This document shows positions 1 to 9,940 of a DNA stretch of 64,000 bases, piece after piece (positions within the stretch are counted from its first letter, which is position 1; every line of letters starts with the position of its first letter). This DNA is from Solirubrobacter ginsenosidimutans (lineage in GTDB: Bacteria > Actinomycetota > Thermoleophilia > Solirubrobacterales > Solirubrobacteraceae), in contig NZ_JAPDOD010000008.1 in assembly GCF_027587205.1 (NCBI RefSeq), forward strand, positions 130,594 through 194,593, in the 5' to 3' direction. The translations under genes and the position numbers were made by a program. The notes beneath the pieces are model-generated. The model saw nothing but the letters and a program-made list of their open reading frames with translations, had not been told where the DNA came from and did not search any database.

Positions 1-2
1 TC

Positions 3-167
3 GACGTCCACATGCTGATCTCGAGCTTCTGCATCTTCCGCGTGGCCAACCGGCACACGTTCGGCGCGCTCTTCGGCCGCGACCTGATGGCGCCCGAGCA
101 GCGCACGCACTACCGCACGATGCTCGGCGACATGATCGTCGACTACCTGCGCGCGAGCGAGGGCTGA
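3..167 (+). CDS. C-terminal end of a TetR-like regulator (partial)
   Basis: Only the last 54 codons are present, running from the window edge to a TGA at 165-167. The peptide (DVHMLISSFCIFRVANRHTF, then FGRDL and a terminal helix MIVDYLRAS) resembles the C-terminal ligand-binding part of TetR-type repressors, judged from memory of the family. The DNA-binding domain lies outside the window, so the call is tentative. Its 3' end overlaps the 3' end of the convergent GGDEF-EAL gene by 25 bp. Confidence 0.5.
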   Translation, partial: DVHMLISSFCIFRVANRHTFGALFGRDLMAPEQRTHYRTMLGDMIVDYLRASEG

Positions 168-2371
168 AGCAGCGGGGTGACGAGGTCGGCCGGCATCGGC
201 CGGGCGAGATGGAAGCCCTGGACGAGCGCGCAGTCGTGCTTGGCCAGGAAGTCGAGCTGGTCGGCGTGTTCGACGCCTTCGGCGACGGCGACCAGCTCGA
301 GCGCCTGAGCGAGCCGCACGATCGCGGTCACGATCGCCGCCGAGCGCCCGTCGCCGGGGACGTCGCGCAGGAAGGAGCGGTCGATCTTGAGCTCGTGGAC
401 CGGCAGGTCGCGCAGGCGGGCGAGCGAGGAGAAGTCCGCGCCGAAGTCGTCGATCGCCAACCGCAGCCCGGCGGCGGCCAGGCGGCCGAGCAGCGGGACC
501 GTGTGCTCGGGATCGGCCATCGCCGCCGACTCGGTGATCTCGGCGATGAACTGGGTCGCGTCGGCGTCGGCCATGCGGGCGAGCAGCCGGTCGGCGAACC
601 CGTCCGAGCGCAGCTGGCGGGGAGAGACGTTGAACGCGATGTCGGGTCGCAGCCCGCGGTCGCGCCAGCGCGCGGCCTGGGCGATCACCGCGTCGACGAC
701 CCAGTCGCCGATCGGCTCGATCAGCCCACTGTCCTCGGCGCCGGGGATGAACTCGCCGGGCGGGACCATCCCGCGGTCGGGGTCGTTCCAGCGCAGCAGC
801 GCCTCGACCGCCACGACCTCGCGGGTCGCCACGTTGAATACCGGCTGGTAGTGCAGTTCGAACTCCTCGCGGGCGAGCGCGCGGCGCAGGCGCGCCGTCA
901 ACGTCAGCTGGCCGGCGGCGGCCACCTGCTCGGAGGGCGTGGCGAAGCGGACCGTCCCACGGCCGTCGCGCTTGGCGTCATACAGCGCGGCGTCGGCGTG
1001 CTTGAGCACGTCGGACATGTCGGCGCCGTCGTCGGGATGGATCGCGATCCCGATGCTGGCCGCGATCTCGAACTCGTGGCCTTGCAGCGTGAACGGCTGC
1101 TCGAGCGTCGCCATCAGCTCGTGGGCGACATGGTCGGCGATGGCGCGAGCGTCGCCGTCGAGATCGCTGAGCAGGAGCATGAACTCGTCGCCGCCGTGGC
1201 GGGCGAGCAGGTCGCTGCTGCGGGTGCGCGCGCCGAGGCGGGTGGCGACCTGGCGCAACAGCTCGTCCCCCGCGGCGTGGCCGAGGGTGTCGTTGACGAG
1301 CTTGAAGCGGTCGAGGTCGATGTACAGCACGGCGACGGAGCGGTCCTGCCGGCGGGCGCGGGCGAGCGCGAGCGCGAGGTGCTCCTCGAGCTTGGCGCGG
1401 TTGGCGAGACCGGTCAGCGCGTCGTGGTAGGCCATGTGGCTCACCCGAGCCTGGGCGGCGCGCTTCTCCGTGATGTCCTCGCCCGCGATCAGCATCCCGC
1501 GGCCGGACCGGGTCCGCACGAGGCGCCCGCTCCACGTGACGTAGCGGCGCTCGCCTGCGCGGGTGACGAACGGCTTGGCGGGGTCGTCGTCGTGGTTCGG
1601 CGTGCCCGCGAGGCCGAGCCGGTAGTTCTCGCGCGCCGTCGCCCGGAAGTCGTCCGGAACGGCGATCTCGAACCAGTCCTGGCCGTGCAGCTCCTCCTCG
1701 CTGTAGCCGAGGACCTCGCACGTGCGGTTGTTGACCCGCTCGATCACGCCGTGCGCGTCCATGACGACGATCATCGTGCCGGCGACGTCGAGGTACTGCT
1801 GCGCGCGGAAGTGCTCGGCGGCGAGCTGGCTCGCGCGCCGCTCGCGCCCGTAGGCCTGCCAGATCCCCATCACCGCGGCGAAGGCGAGCGCGGCGAGCTG
1901 GAACGTCATGTCGGCCGAGGACTGGCCGGTGAGCACCGCCGCGGCGGCGGCGAAGACGAGCACGAGCGAGCCGACGATCGCGGTCGAGACGACCGGGTAG
2001 GAGATCGCGGCGAAGATCAGCGGCAGGATGAAGCCGAGCATCAGCGGCGTGTTGGAGCGATCCTCGAGGACGACGCCCGAGGCGAGCGAGAACGCGACCA
2101 TGAAGCTCCAGCCGAGGAAGAACGGCTCGCGCCAGCGTGAGGCGGCGATCCGCTGGCGCGGGATGGCGAACATGCCACAGCTCGCGACCGACCACGTGAT
2201 GCAGACCGCGCCGAGCAGGAGCGGGTGGGCGCTGCGTTCCGACTGCAGGAGGTAGGCGACGATCGCGACCGCGGTCGCGATGGCCAGGACCCCGCCGATC
2301 ACGACGTCGCGGGCCCGCATCGCGATCTCTTCAGGGTCACTGAGTGCTCGCAGCCTCATCAGGTGGTTCAT
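143..2371 (-). CDS. Membrane-anchored PAS-GGDEF-EAL cyclic-di-GMP protein
   Basis: Predicted cyclic-di-GMP turnover protein of 742 aa from the ATG at 2371; an upstream GTG at 2419 is possible but neither start has a strong ribosome site. About six hydrophobic segments fill residues 20-180. They are followed by a PAS domain (about 190-315), a GGDEF domain with intact HGGDEF and DRFKLVND motifs, and an EAL domain. An RxxD inhibitory site (RSSD) lies five residues before GGDEF. The EAL domain keeps VEALLRW, NVSPRQL, DDFG, LKIDRSF and AEGVE, so both catalytic halves look intact and the protein could be bifunctional. The signal it senses cannot be read from the sequence. Confidence 0.93.
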   Translation of the reverse strand: MNHLMRLRALSDPEEIAMRARDVVIGGVLAIATAVAIVAYLLQSERSAHPLLLGAVCITWSVASCGMFAIPRQRIAASRWREPFFLGWSFMVAFSLASGVVLEDRSNTPLMLGFILPLIFAAISYPVVSTAIVGSLVLVFAAAAAVLTGQSSADMTFQLAALAFAAVMGIWQAYGRERRASQLAAEHFRAQQYLDVAGTMIVVMDAHGVIERVNNRTCEVLGYSEEELHGQDWFEIAVPDDFRATARENYRLGLAGTPNHDDDPAKPFVTRAGERRYVTWSGRLVRTRSGRGMLIAGEDITEKRAAQARVSHMAYHDALTGLANRAKLEEHLALALARARRQDRSVAVLYIDLDRFKLVNDTLGHAAGDELLRQVATRLGARTRSSDLLARHGGDEFMLLLSDLDGDARAIADHVAHELMATLEQPFTLQGHEFEIAASIGIAIHPDDGADMSDVLKHADAALYDAKRDGRGTVRFATPSEQVAAAGQLTLTARLRRALAREEFELHYQPVFNVATREVVAVEALLRWNDPDRGMVPPGEFIPGAEDSGLIEPIGDWVVDAVIAQAARWRDRGLRPDIAFNVSPRQLRSDGFADRLLARMADADATQFIAEITESAAMADPEHTVPLLGRLAAAGLRLAIDDFGADFSSLARLRDLPVHELKIDRSFLRDVPGDGRSAAIVTAIVRLAQALELVAVAEGVEHADQLDFLAKHDCALVQGFHLARPMPADLVTPLLQPSLARR

Positions 2372-2430
2372 CGGCCTGATGAACCCCGGGTTGCAGCGGG
2401 CAGGAGAAACTCTGACCACGAGCGAATCTC

Positions 2431-2976
2431 GTGAGCGGCGTCATGTTGGACCTCCGCACGCTCGATCCCGCCCGCCAGTCAGCTGACCGGCGTGTCGCGC
2501 TGGTCGCGGGGCTCGTGGTCGTCGCGACGTGCACTCTGGCGTCGGTGGCGGCAGGAGGCGGCGGGTGGGCACTGGCGTGGGGAGGTACGGCAGCACTGGG
2601 AGGGTTGCCGTGGTTCTTCGCGTTCGGTGCCCGCTGGCGCCTGCTCGACGACGCACTCGCGGGTGTGCCGTTCGCCTGGCGCGGCGACCGCATGGGCGTG
2701 TGGGCGACCGCCCCGCCCACCGGCGCCCTCGCGACCCTCGTCCTCGCCGCCACCCTCGGGTTCTCGCCCGCCCTCGCCCTCGTCTGCTGTGTGTGTGGCG
2801 CCGTCGCCCACACGGCGCTGATCGCCTGGTCCGAGGCGCGCTACGAGCGCGCGATCTTCCTCGACCTCACCGTGCTCGAGTTGCGCTTCGAACGCATCAC
2901 CGACACCCGCGCGCTCGTGAGGGGGTCAGACCCCTCAACATTGAGATCGACGGCGCAGAGCCAAAAGAATTGTTGA
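2431..2976 (+). CDS. Hypothetical small membrane protein with repeat-derived C-terminus
   Basis: 181 aa from a GTG at 2431 (ATG at 2443 is an alternative). I do not recognise the family. It has two hydrophobic hairpins, at about residues 22-62 and 98-130, and a charged tail, so it is probably an inner-membrane protein. It starts about 60 bp from the divergent GGDEF-EAL gene. The last 20 or so residues (after TDTRALV) are encoded by the palindromic repeat at 2919-2992, so the natural C-terminus appears to have been replaced or extended when the repeat arrived. Confidence 0.6.
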   Translation: MSGVMLDLRTLDPARQSADRRVALVAGLVVVATCTLASVAAGGGGWALAWGGTAALGGLPWFFAFGARWRLLDDALAGVPFAWRGDRMGVWATAPPTGALATLVLAATLGFSPALALVCCVCGAVAHTALIAWSEARYERAIFLDLTVLELRFERITDTRALVRGSDPSTLRSTAQSQKNC

Positions 2977-2992
2977 GGGGTCTGACCCCTCA
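2919..2992. repeat. REP-like inverted pair with GGGGTCTGACCCC cores
   Basis: Two arms of 22-23 bp (2919-2941 and 2971-2992) are reverse complements of each other except for one extra G, separated by about 30 bp. Each arm is itself a palindrome built on GAGGGGTCTGACCCCTC. The element encodes the tail of the plus-strand gene ending at 2976 and supplies the TGA stop (2990-2992) of the convergent M23 peptidase gene. Related cores recur at 3.9, 30.2 and 32.5 kb. Confidence 0.85.
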
Positions 2993-3901
2993 GTAGAGGC
3001 CGAGGGCGAGGCCCGGGTCGGCGTACGCTCCGCGGACCGTGACTTCGAAGTGCAGGTGCGGCCCCGTCGCGAAGCCGGTCTGGCCGACGCGGCCGACCAG
3101 CGACCCGACGCCGACTGAGGCGCCGACGGTCACCGCCGCCGCCGAGAGATGGGCGTAGCGGGTGTGGACGCCGTTGCCGTGGTCCAGGACGACGGTGAGG
3201 CCCCAGCCGTCGTCGTAGCCGGAGAAGATCACGCGGCCGGAAGCGGCGGCGGTGATCGAGGTACCGGTGGCGGCGGGGAAGTCCAGACCCGCGTGGAACT
3301 GGTTGCCGCGCGGGCCGTAGCGGTCGCCGAGGGGCGCGGCGATCGGCTTGCGCAGCGCGGGGGCGCGGACCGGCGGGCGTGAGAGGGCGGCGAGCGTCGC
3401 GGGGCCGGCGACGCCGTCGGCCGCTAGACCCGCGAAGGCCTGCAGGCGTTCGACGGCGCTCGTGGTGCGGGCGCCGAAGCCGCCGTCCACCGTCCCGCAG
3501 GGGAAGCCGTGGGTCTCGAGCGCGAACTGCAGCGCCGCGACGTCCCACCCGCGTAGGCCGGCGCGCAGCGGGCGCGAGCCGATGGGATGGCGGCCCTGGG
3601 CGCCGAGCGCGCGGCGGGTCTGCGGGCCGACGATGCCATCGGCGACGAGGCCCGCGCGGCGCTGGATCTGCCGCACGCCGGCGGTCGTTCCCGGCCCGCT
3701 CAGGCCGTCGATCGCCCCGGCATAAGCGCCATGCGCGCGCAACGCGACCTGCAGCGCCGCAACGCGCGAAGAGGCGGCCGAAGCGGTCGCGGGGACGAAA
3801 AGGCACGCCGCGACCGTCGCCGCCGACATCCATGTCCGAACCGACAACAACTTCCGGTGTGTTCGTGCCCTGACAGCCGAGTCCTCCCGATTTGGCCGCA
3901 C
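2990..3901 (-). CDS. Secreted M23 peptidase with two peptidoglycan-binding domains
   Basis: 303 aa. The N-terminus has a basic region and a hydrophobic signal segment ending VPATASAAS, so the protein is exported. Two PG_binding_1 modules follow (about residues 46-100 and 112-165, each with the DGxxGPxT or DGGFGARTT pattern). The C-terminal LytM/M23 zinc endopeptidase domain has HAGLDF (H and D ligands) and HLHFE (HxH). The family cleaves peptide cross-links in cell-wall peptidoglycan. The stop codon lies inside the adjacent palindromic repeat. Confidence 0.92.
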   Translation of the reverse strand: MRPNREDSAVRARTHRKLLSVRTWMSAATVAACLFVPATASAASSRVAALQVALRAHGAYAGAIDGLSGPGTTAGVRQIQRRAGLVADGIVGPQTRRALGAQGRHPIGSRPLRAGLRGWDVAALQFALETHGFPCGTVDGGFGARTTSAVERLQAFAGLAADGVAGPATLAALSRPPVRAPALRKPIAAPLGDRYGPRGNQFHAGLDFPAATGTSITAAASGRVIFSGYDDGWGLTVVLDHGNGVHTRYAHLSAAAVTVGASVGVGSLVGRVGQTGFATGPHLHFEVTVRGAYADPGLALGLY

Positions 3902-3916
3902 CGACAGGTTCGGGCC

Positions 3917-4013
3917 GCATGCATACCACTGGTATACCGGGGTCTGACCCCTGTATACGTGTTGTATGCATGCGGGATACCGGGGTCTGACCCCGGTATA
4001 CGCGTTGTATGCA
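3917..4013. repeat. Tandem pair of REP-like palindromes, 43-bp period
   Basis: Two copies of a unit with core ACCGGGGTCTGACCCC flanked by GTATAC-type ends (3932-3958 and 3975-4001) repeat with a 43-bp period. A further inverted repeat, GCATGCATAC (3917-3926) with GTATGCATGC (3964-3973), surrounds the first unit, and a partial GTATGCA follows the second. The element fills the gap between the P450 stop at 4032 and the M23 peptidase start at 3901. No gene is visible in this gap. Confidence 0.85.
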
Positions 4014-4031
4014 AGGTGGGCGCTGACCCGC

Positions 4032-5291
4032 TTAGTGGCGGCGGGTGGCGACGACGCGGGTGCCGTGGCGGGGGGAGAAGGTGACGTTGCGGCGGGCGAC
4101 GTGTTCGGCGCGGCGCGAGGCGGGGCGGAGGTCGAAGCGGCGGAGGATCGTGCCGAGGGCGACGCGCATCTCCATCTCGGCGAAGGCGGCGCCGAGGCAG
4201 CGGCGGACGCCGCCGCCGTAGGGGATCCAGGTGTAGGTGGAGGGCGGTTTGTCGAGGAAGCGCTCGGGGCGGAACGCGTAGGGGTCGGGGTAGGCCTGCG
4301 GGCGGGTGTGGGCGAGCCAGATCGCCGGAGTCACGTCAGTGCCGGCCGACAAGTGGACGCCGTCGGCGTGCAGATCGGTGACGAGGCGGCGGCCCGCCAG
4401 CGGGACGACCGGGCGCAGGCGCAGCGACTCGGTGATGACCGCGCGCAGGTACTCGTCGCCGCCGGCCTGAGCGCGCGCCAAGACGTCCGGGTTGCGGGTC
4501 AGCAGGTCCAAGGTCCACGCCAGCCCCGTCGCGGTGGTCTCGTGGCCCGCGAGCAGGAGGGTCATGAGCTGGTCGCGGACCTCGCGGTCGCTCATCTCCG
4601 AGCCGTCCTCGAACCGCGTCTGCACCAGCAGCGAGCAGATGTCTGAGCCCGGCGAGGCGCGCCGCGCCGCGATCTCGCGCAGCAGCCGCGCGTCGATCTC
4701 CTCCGCCCGCTCGCGCAACTGCTCCAGCGACTTGCTGCGCCCGAAGAGCACCGAGACCTGCAGCTGGCGCGAGATCGTCGCGCTCAGCAGGTCACGCAGG
4801 CTGTCGTGCAGCGGCCCGCGCTCGCTGACGCCGAAGACCGCGCGCAGGATCACCTCCAACGTGATCGCCTGCATGCTCGGGTGGACCGGGAACTTGGTGC
4901 CGACGGGCCACCCGTCGAGCTCGCGTTCGGTCGCCTCCAGGACCACCGCCTCGTACGCCCGCATCCGATCGCCGTGGAAGGGCGGCAGCATCACCTTGCG
5001 GCGCGAGAGGTGGTCGGCGCCCTCCAGCAACAGGAGCGACCGCGGCCCGACCAGCGGCCCGAGCGTCACCGTCCGGCCGGGCGGCAGGTTGTGCCCGCGC
5101 TCGGCGTAGAGCGCCCGGATCACCTCCGGCGAGGAGACCATGACCAGCGGCGTCCGGAAGCCCTGGAACATGACGCTGAACGTGTCGCCGTAGCGGCGCC
5201 GGCAGGACTCCATGAACGCGATCGGCCGCGCCAGCCAGCGCGCGGTCTGGATCGCGGGCGCCTCGGTGGGTCCGGCGGGAAACGCGGTCAT
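4032..5291 (-). CDS. Cytochrome P450
   Basis: Haem monooxygenase of 419 aa from the ATG at 5291 (MTAFPAG). An earlier in-frame start at 5507 would run into the amidase gene. The I-helix motif AGHETT, the K-helix ExxR (ESLR) and the haem loop PYGGGVRRCLG with Cys365 as thiolate ligand are present; the usual Phe of the loop is Tyr here. No ferredoxin or reductase gene lies beside it, so electron partners must come from elsewhere. It follows the amidase on the same strand after 65 bp and may be a distal member of the alkane locus, but its substrate is unknown. Confidence 0.93.
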   Translation of the reverse strand: MTAFPAGPTEAPAIQTARWLARPIAFMESCRRRYGDTFSVMFQGFRTPLVMVSSPEVIRALYAERGHNLPPGRTVTLGPLVGPRSLLLLEGADHLSRRKVMLPPFHGDRMRAYEAVVLEATERELDGWPVGTKFPVHPSMQAITLEVILRAVFGVSERGPLHDSLRDLLSATISRQLQVSVLFGRSKSLEQLRERAEEIDARLLREIAARRASPGSDICSLLVQTRFEDGSEMSDREVRDQLMTLLLAGHETTATGLAWTLDLLTRNPDVLARAQAGGDEYLRAVITESLRLRPVVPLAGRRLVTDLHADGVHLSAGTDVTPAIWLAHTRPQAYPDPYAFRPERFLDKPPSTYTWIPYGGGVRRCLGAAFAEMEMRVALGTILRRFDLRPASRRAEHVARRNVTFSPRHGTRVVATRRH

Positions 5292-5356
5292 AACCTTCGG
5301 TCCGTGGGTCCCTGGGGCATCCGTGTGGACCCTCGCTTGCGGGTTGCCAGGGTCGG

Positions 5357-6556
5357 TCACGAAGGCACCAAATACCCACCCAGCGCGTCCTCGAGCGCGC
5401 CCGCCACCGCCAGCGCCACGTCGTCGCGCCACGGATGCGCGGCGACCTGCACGCCGATCGGCAGCCCGTCCGGCGACGCGCCGCAGCGGACCGTCGCCGC
5501 CGGCCACCCGCTCAGGCTGTGCGGCGTCGTGTAGCTCATCGCCGCGGACATCTCGCCGTGCCGCGGCGCTGCGGTCGCGAACACGGGGGAGAGCAGGACG
5601 TCGAACCGTTCACCGAAGCGCAGCATCGCCTCACGGTACGCGTCCCACCGGCCCAGCAGGTCGTAGCTGATCGCCCCGGACCCATAGGAGGCCCAGATCT
5701 CGGTCGTGATCGCGTGTCCCGACGCCGGCGGCGCGGCCTCCTCGACGTGCGCGCCCACGTCCCGCAACGCGTCACCCGCAGCCGCCACGACCCGCGCGGT
5801 CGCCGCATCCGGCGTCGTCACGCCGTCGTCGGGAAGCATCGCGATCCGCAGCTCGCTGAACTCGACCGCGGCGAACTCCCCGCGATCCTGGATGACCGAC
5901 AGGATCAGCGCGAGATCGGCGACCGAGCGCACGAGCGGCCCCACCTGCGTGCGCGGATCGCGCAGCTCACCCACCGGCCCGAGATCGTCGATCAGCCCAC
6001 GCACCGGCACCCGCCCCGCCGTCGGCTTCAACGACGCCAACCCGCAGAAGTGCGCCGGCACGCGGATGCTCCCGCCCGAGTCGGTGCCGATCCCGAACCC
6101 CGAGCACCCGGCGGCGACCGCGGCCGCCTCGCCGCCACTGGACCCGCCCGGGGTCCGTGCGACGTCATAGGGGTTCGAGGTACGCCCGAACACCTCGTTG
6201 ACCGTCTCGTCGCCACCGCCCCACGGCGGGCAGTTGGTCTTGCCGACGACCACGGCGCCCGCCACGCGCAACCGCGCGACGACCACCGCGTCGCTCGAGG
6301 CGATCACCCCCACCCGCTCCGGCACCCCCGCGACGAGCGGCAAGCCGGCCACGCCAAGCGTGTCCTTGACGGTAAAGGGCACGCCACAGAGCGGCCCGTC
6401 CAGCGGGTCGACGAAATCCGCGACCGCGACCAGCGCGTTCAGGTCCGAACGCTCCGCGATCTGCGCCGCGCACGCCGCGAACACCTCGCCCGCCGACACC
6501 GCACGCGAGGCGATCAGCGCCGCAAGCTCCACCGCCGGCCTGTGGATCAGCTCCAC
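5357..6556 (-). CDS. Amidase signature family hydrolase
   Basis: 399 aa. The amidase signature is clear: GGSSGGEAAAVAAG, then GTDSGGSIRVPA, and an upstream Lys in PFTVKDTLG. These supply the Ser-cisSer-Lys triad that hydrolyses amides. At about 400 aa it is shorter than the common 450-500 aa members. It lies 25 bp downstream of the chaperonin gene on the same strand, so it may be co-transcribed with the propane monooxygenase genes, although no such role is established. The substrate cannot be told from sequence. Confidence 0.9.
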   Translation of the reverse strand: MELIHRPAVELAALIASRAVSAGEVFAACAAQIAERSDLNALVAVADFVDPLDGPLCGVPFTVKDTLGVAGLPLVAGVPERVGVIASSDAVVVARLRVAGAVVVGKTNCPPWGGGDETVNEVFGRTSNPYDVARTPGGSSGGEAAAVAAGCSGFGIGTDSGGSIRVPAHFCGLASLKPTAGRVPVRGLIDDLGPVGELRDPRTQVGPLVRSVADLALILSVIQDRGEFAAVEFSELRIAMLPDDGVTTPDAATARVVAAAGDALRDVGAHVEEAAPPASGHAITTEIWASYGSGAISYDLLGRWDAYREAMLRFGERFDVLLSPVFATAAPRHGEMSAAMSYTTPHSLSGWPAATVRCGASPDGLPIGVQVAAHPWRDDVALAVAGALEDALGGYLVPS

Positions 6557-6581
6557 AGGCCGACGCTACATGAGCTACGCC

Positions 6582-8252
<1,671 letters not shown>

Positions 8253-9281
8253 TTATGCGGGAACGAGGATGCCTCGGCCCTGCAGGCGTCCGTTGTCCAG
8301 GTCGGCCATCGCGTCATTGATGGCGTCGAGCGGGTATTGCGATGTGTGCAGCGTGACCTTGCCCTGCGCGGTCAGCGTCATCAGGTCCTGCAGGTCGATG
8401 TAGGTCCCGACGAGGTTGCCGATGAACGAGATCTCGCGCGAGATGATGTCGATGGTCGGCACGTTGATGTTCTCGCCGTAGCCGATGACGTAGTAGAAGC
8501 CGCCGTCCTGCACCATGGCGACGCCGTCCTCGATCGCGCCCTTCTCACCGACGAAGTCGATGATCGCGTCGGCGCCCATCCCGTCGGTCAGTTCCTGGAT
8601 CATCTCGCGCTGCTTGCCGTCGACCTTGACCGTGTGGTCGGCGCCGGTCTGGCGCGCCAGCTCGAGCGCTTTCTCGGACGGGTCGATGACGATGATCTCG
8701 GTCGGCGTGTAGGCCTTCAGGCACTGGATGCCGATGTGGCCCAGCCCGCCGGCGCCGATCACGACCGTCTTGGTGCCGGCGCCCAGGATCGGGATCGCCT
8801 TCTTGACCGCGTGGATGGCGGTCAGGCCGGCGTCGGCCAGCGCGGCGATGTCAGTGGGGTGCAGCGACGGGTCGAGCTTGATCACCGAGCGCGCGGACGT
8901 GTGCAGGAACTCCGCGAACCCGCCGTCACGCCCGATCCCCGGGAACTCGCCGTTGATGCAGTGCATGTCGTCGCCCTTGCGGCACGGGCGGCAGAGCCCG
9001 CACGAGATGAAGGGGTGGACGATCACGGTGTCGCCGACCTCGACGTTTGACACGTCGGAGCCGATCTCGTGCACCCAGCCGGCGTTCTCGTGGCCGGGTA
9101 CGTAGGGGAGCACGACGCCGGACTTCTCGGCCCACTGGCCTTCCTGGATGTGCAGGTCGGTCCGGCAGAGCCCCGCCGCGCCGATCTTCACGATCACGTC
9201 GTGCGGACCGAGGATCTTCGGCTCGTCGATCTCCTCGACCTTCAAAGCCTCGTGGTACTTGTGCAACCGAGCGGCCTTCAT
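8253..9281 (-). CDS. Zinc-dependent alcohol dehydrogenase (MDR family)
   Basis: 342 aa from the ATG at 9281, preceded by a strong GGAGGAGGG site. Catalytic zinc ligands fall in GLCRTDLH and PGHENAG, the structural-zinc cysteines in CGLCRPCRKGDDMHC, and the Rossmann motif is GAGGLGHIG. It overlaps the preceding DUF59 gene by 4 bp (ATGA). In prm/mim loci the neighbouring dehydrogenase oxidises the propanol made by the monooxygenase, which fits here. Whether the substrate is 1-propanol or 2-propanol cannot be decided from sequence. Confidence 0.93.
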   Translation of the reverse strand: MKAARLHKYHEALKVEEIDEPKILGPHDVIVKIGAAGLCRTDLHIQEGQWAEKSGVVLPYVPGHENAGWVHEIGSDVSNVEVGDTVIVHPFISCGLCRPCRKGDDMHCINGEFPGIGRDGGFAEFLHTSARSVIKLDPSLHPTDIAALADAGLTAIHAVKKAIPILGAGTKTVVIGAGGLGHIGIQCLKAYTPTEIIVIDPSEKALELARQTGADHTVKVDGKQREMIQELTDGMGADAIIDFVGEKGAIEDGVAMVQDGGFYYVIGYGENINVPTIDIISREISFIGNLVGTYIDLQDLMTLTAQGKVTLHTSQYPLDAINDAMADLDNGRLQGRGILVPA

Positions 9282-9940
9282 GCAGCGACTCCCTCCTCCG
9301 CGTAGCGGACCCGCAACAGATCGCGGCACATGCCGCCGTTCGTCTCCAGTGAGAGCGACGTCAGCGAGGCCATGCGCTTGAACCGAGGGATCTCGTCCGC
9401 GGTGACCGGCGTCCCGTCGCCCTTCACGAACGCGGGCGAAGCGTCGCCCGCGTCATAGCCGAGCTCGCGGCGCAACGCGCGGCAGCGCTCGGCGTCCGGC
9501 CCGGTCAAGTCGCCCAGCCGCGCCGCGGCGGGATCGGCGACCGAGTCCAGCAGCCGCCCCTGGCGCGCGACCAATGCCTTGCGCTGGAACAGCGCCCGCA
9601 GCGCGTCCAGCTCACCCCGGGTCTCGCCCGGGAAGGCCGAGGAGAAGCCGTCGCCGCGATCGATCGCGGCGTTGATCTCCTCGCCCGTGTAGTGATCCTC
9701 GAGCTCGATCAGGACCTTCCCCAACCCGGGCAGGCGGTCGACCGCGGCCCGGGCGTCGGCGGCCATCAGGAACGCGAAGTTCGGCGCGCACTGCGGCGTC
9801 GGAAGCCGCAGGCGCACCGACACATCTCCCGCATTGGTCACGACCAGGGAGCCGACGAAGCCGAGCGTGGTGATCGGCTCGTCGAGCTCCGGGTCGTACA
9901 CCGTCCCGAGCTGCTCGAGAACTCGGGAACGGAGCGTCAT
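9278..9940 (-). CDS. DUF59/MIP18-type iron-sulfur assembly factor
   Basis: 220 aa. The N-terminal 100 residues match the DUF59 (MIP18/SufT/PaaD) fold, with the hallmark YDPELDEPITTLGFV and PTPQCAPNFAFLMA containing the conserved Cys. The C-terminal 120 residues are a family-specific extension that I do not recognise. Proteins of this type accompany propane monooxygenase clusters and may help load metal into the reductase or hydroxylase; that role is inferred. The gene is translationally coupled on both sides by ATGA overlaps. Confidence 0.85.
   Translation of the reverse strand: MTLRSRVLEQLGTVYDPELDEPITTLGFVGSLVVTNAGDVSVRLRLPTPQCAPNFAFLMAADARAAVDRLPGLGKVLIELEDHYTGEEINAAIDRGDGFSSAFPGETRGELDALRALFQRKALVARQGRLLDSVADPAAARLGDLTGPDAERCRALRRELGYDAGDASPAFVKGDGTPVTADEIPRFKRMASLTSLSLETNGGMCRDLLRVRYAEEGVAA

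Noticed and set aside
209..2140. 643-codon open frame on the plus strand opposite the GGDEF-EAL gene
   Set aside because: It is a GC-driven shadow frame: Arg/Ala/Gly/Val-rich with no domain, while the minus strand has full GGDEF and EAL motifs.
4032..5507. P450 extended to a start at 5507
   Set aside because: The extra 72 residues are low-complexity Arg/Gly and overlap the amidase gene. The ATG at 5291 gives a normal P450 N-terminus.
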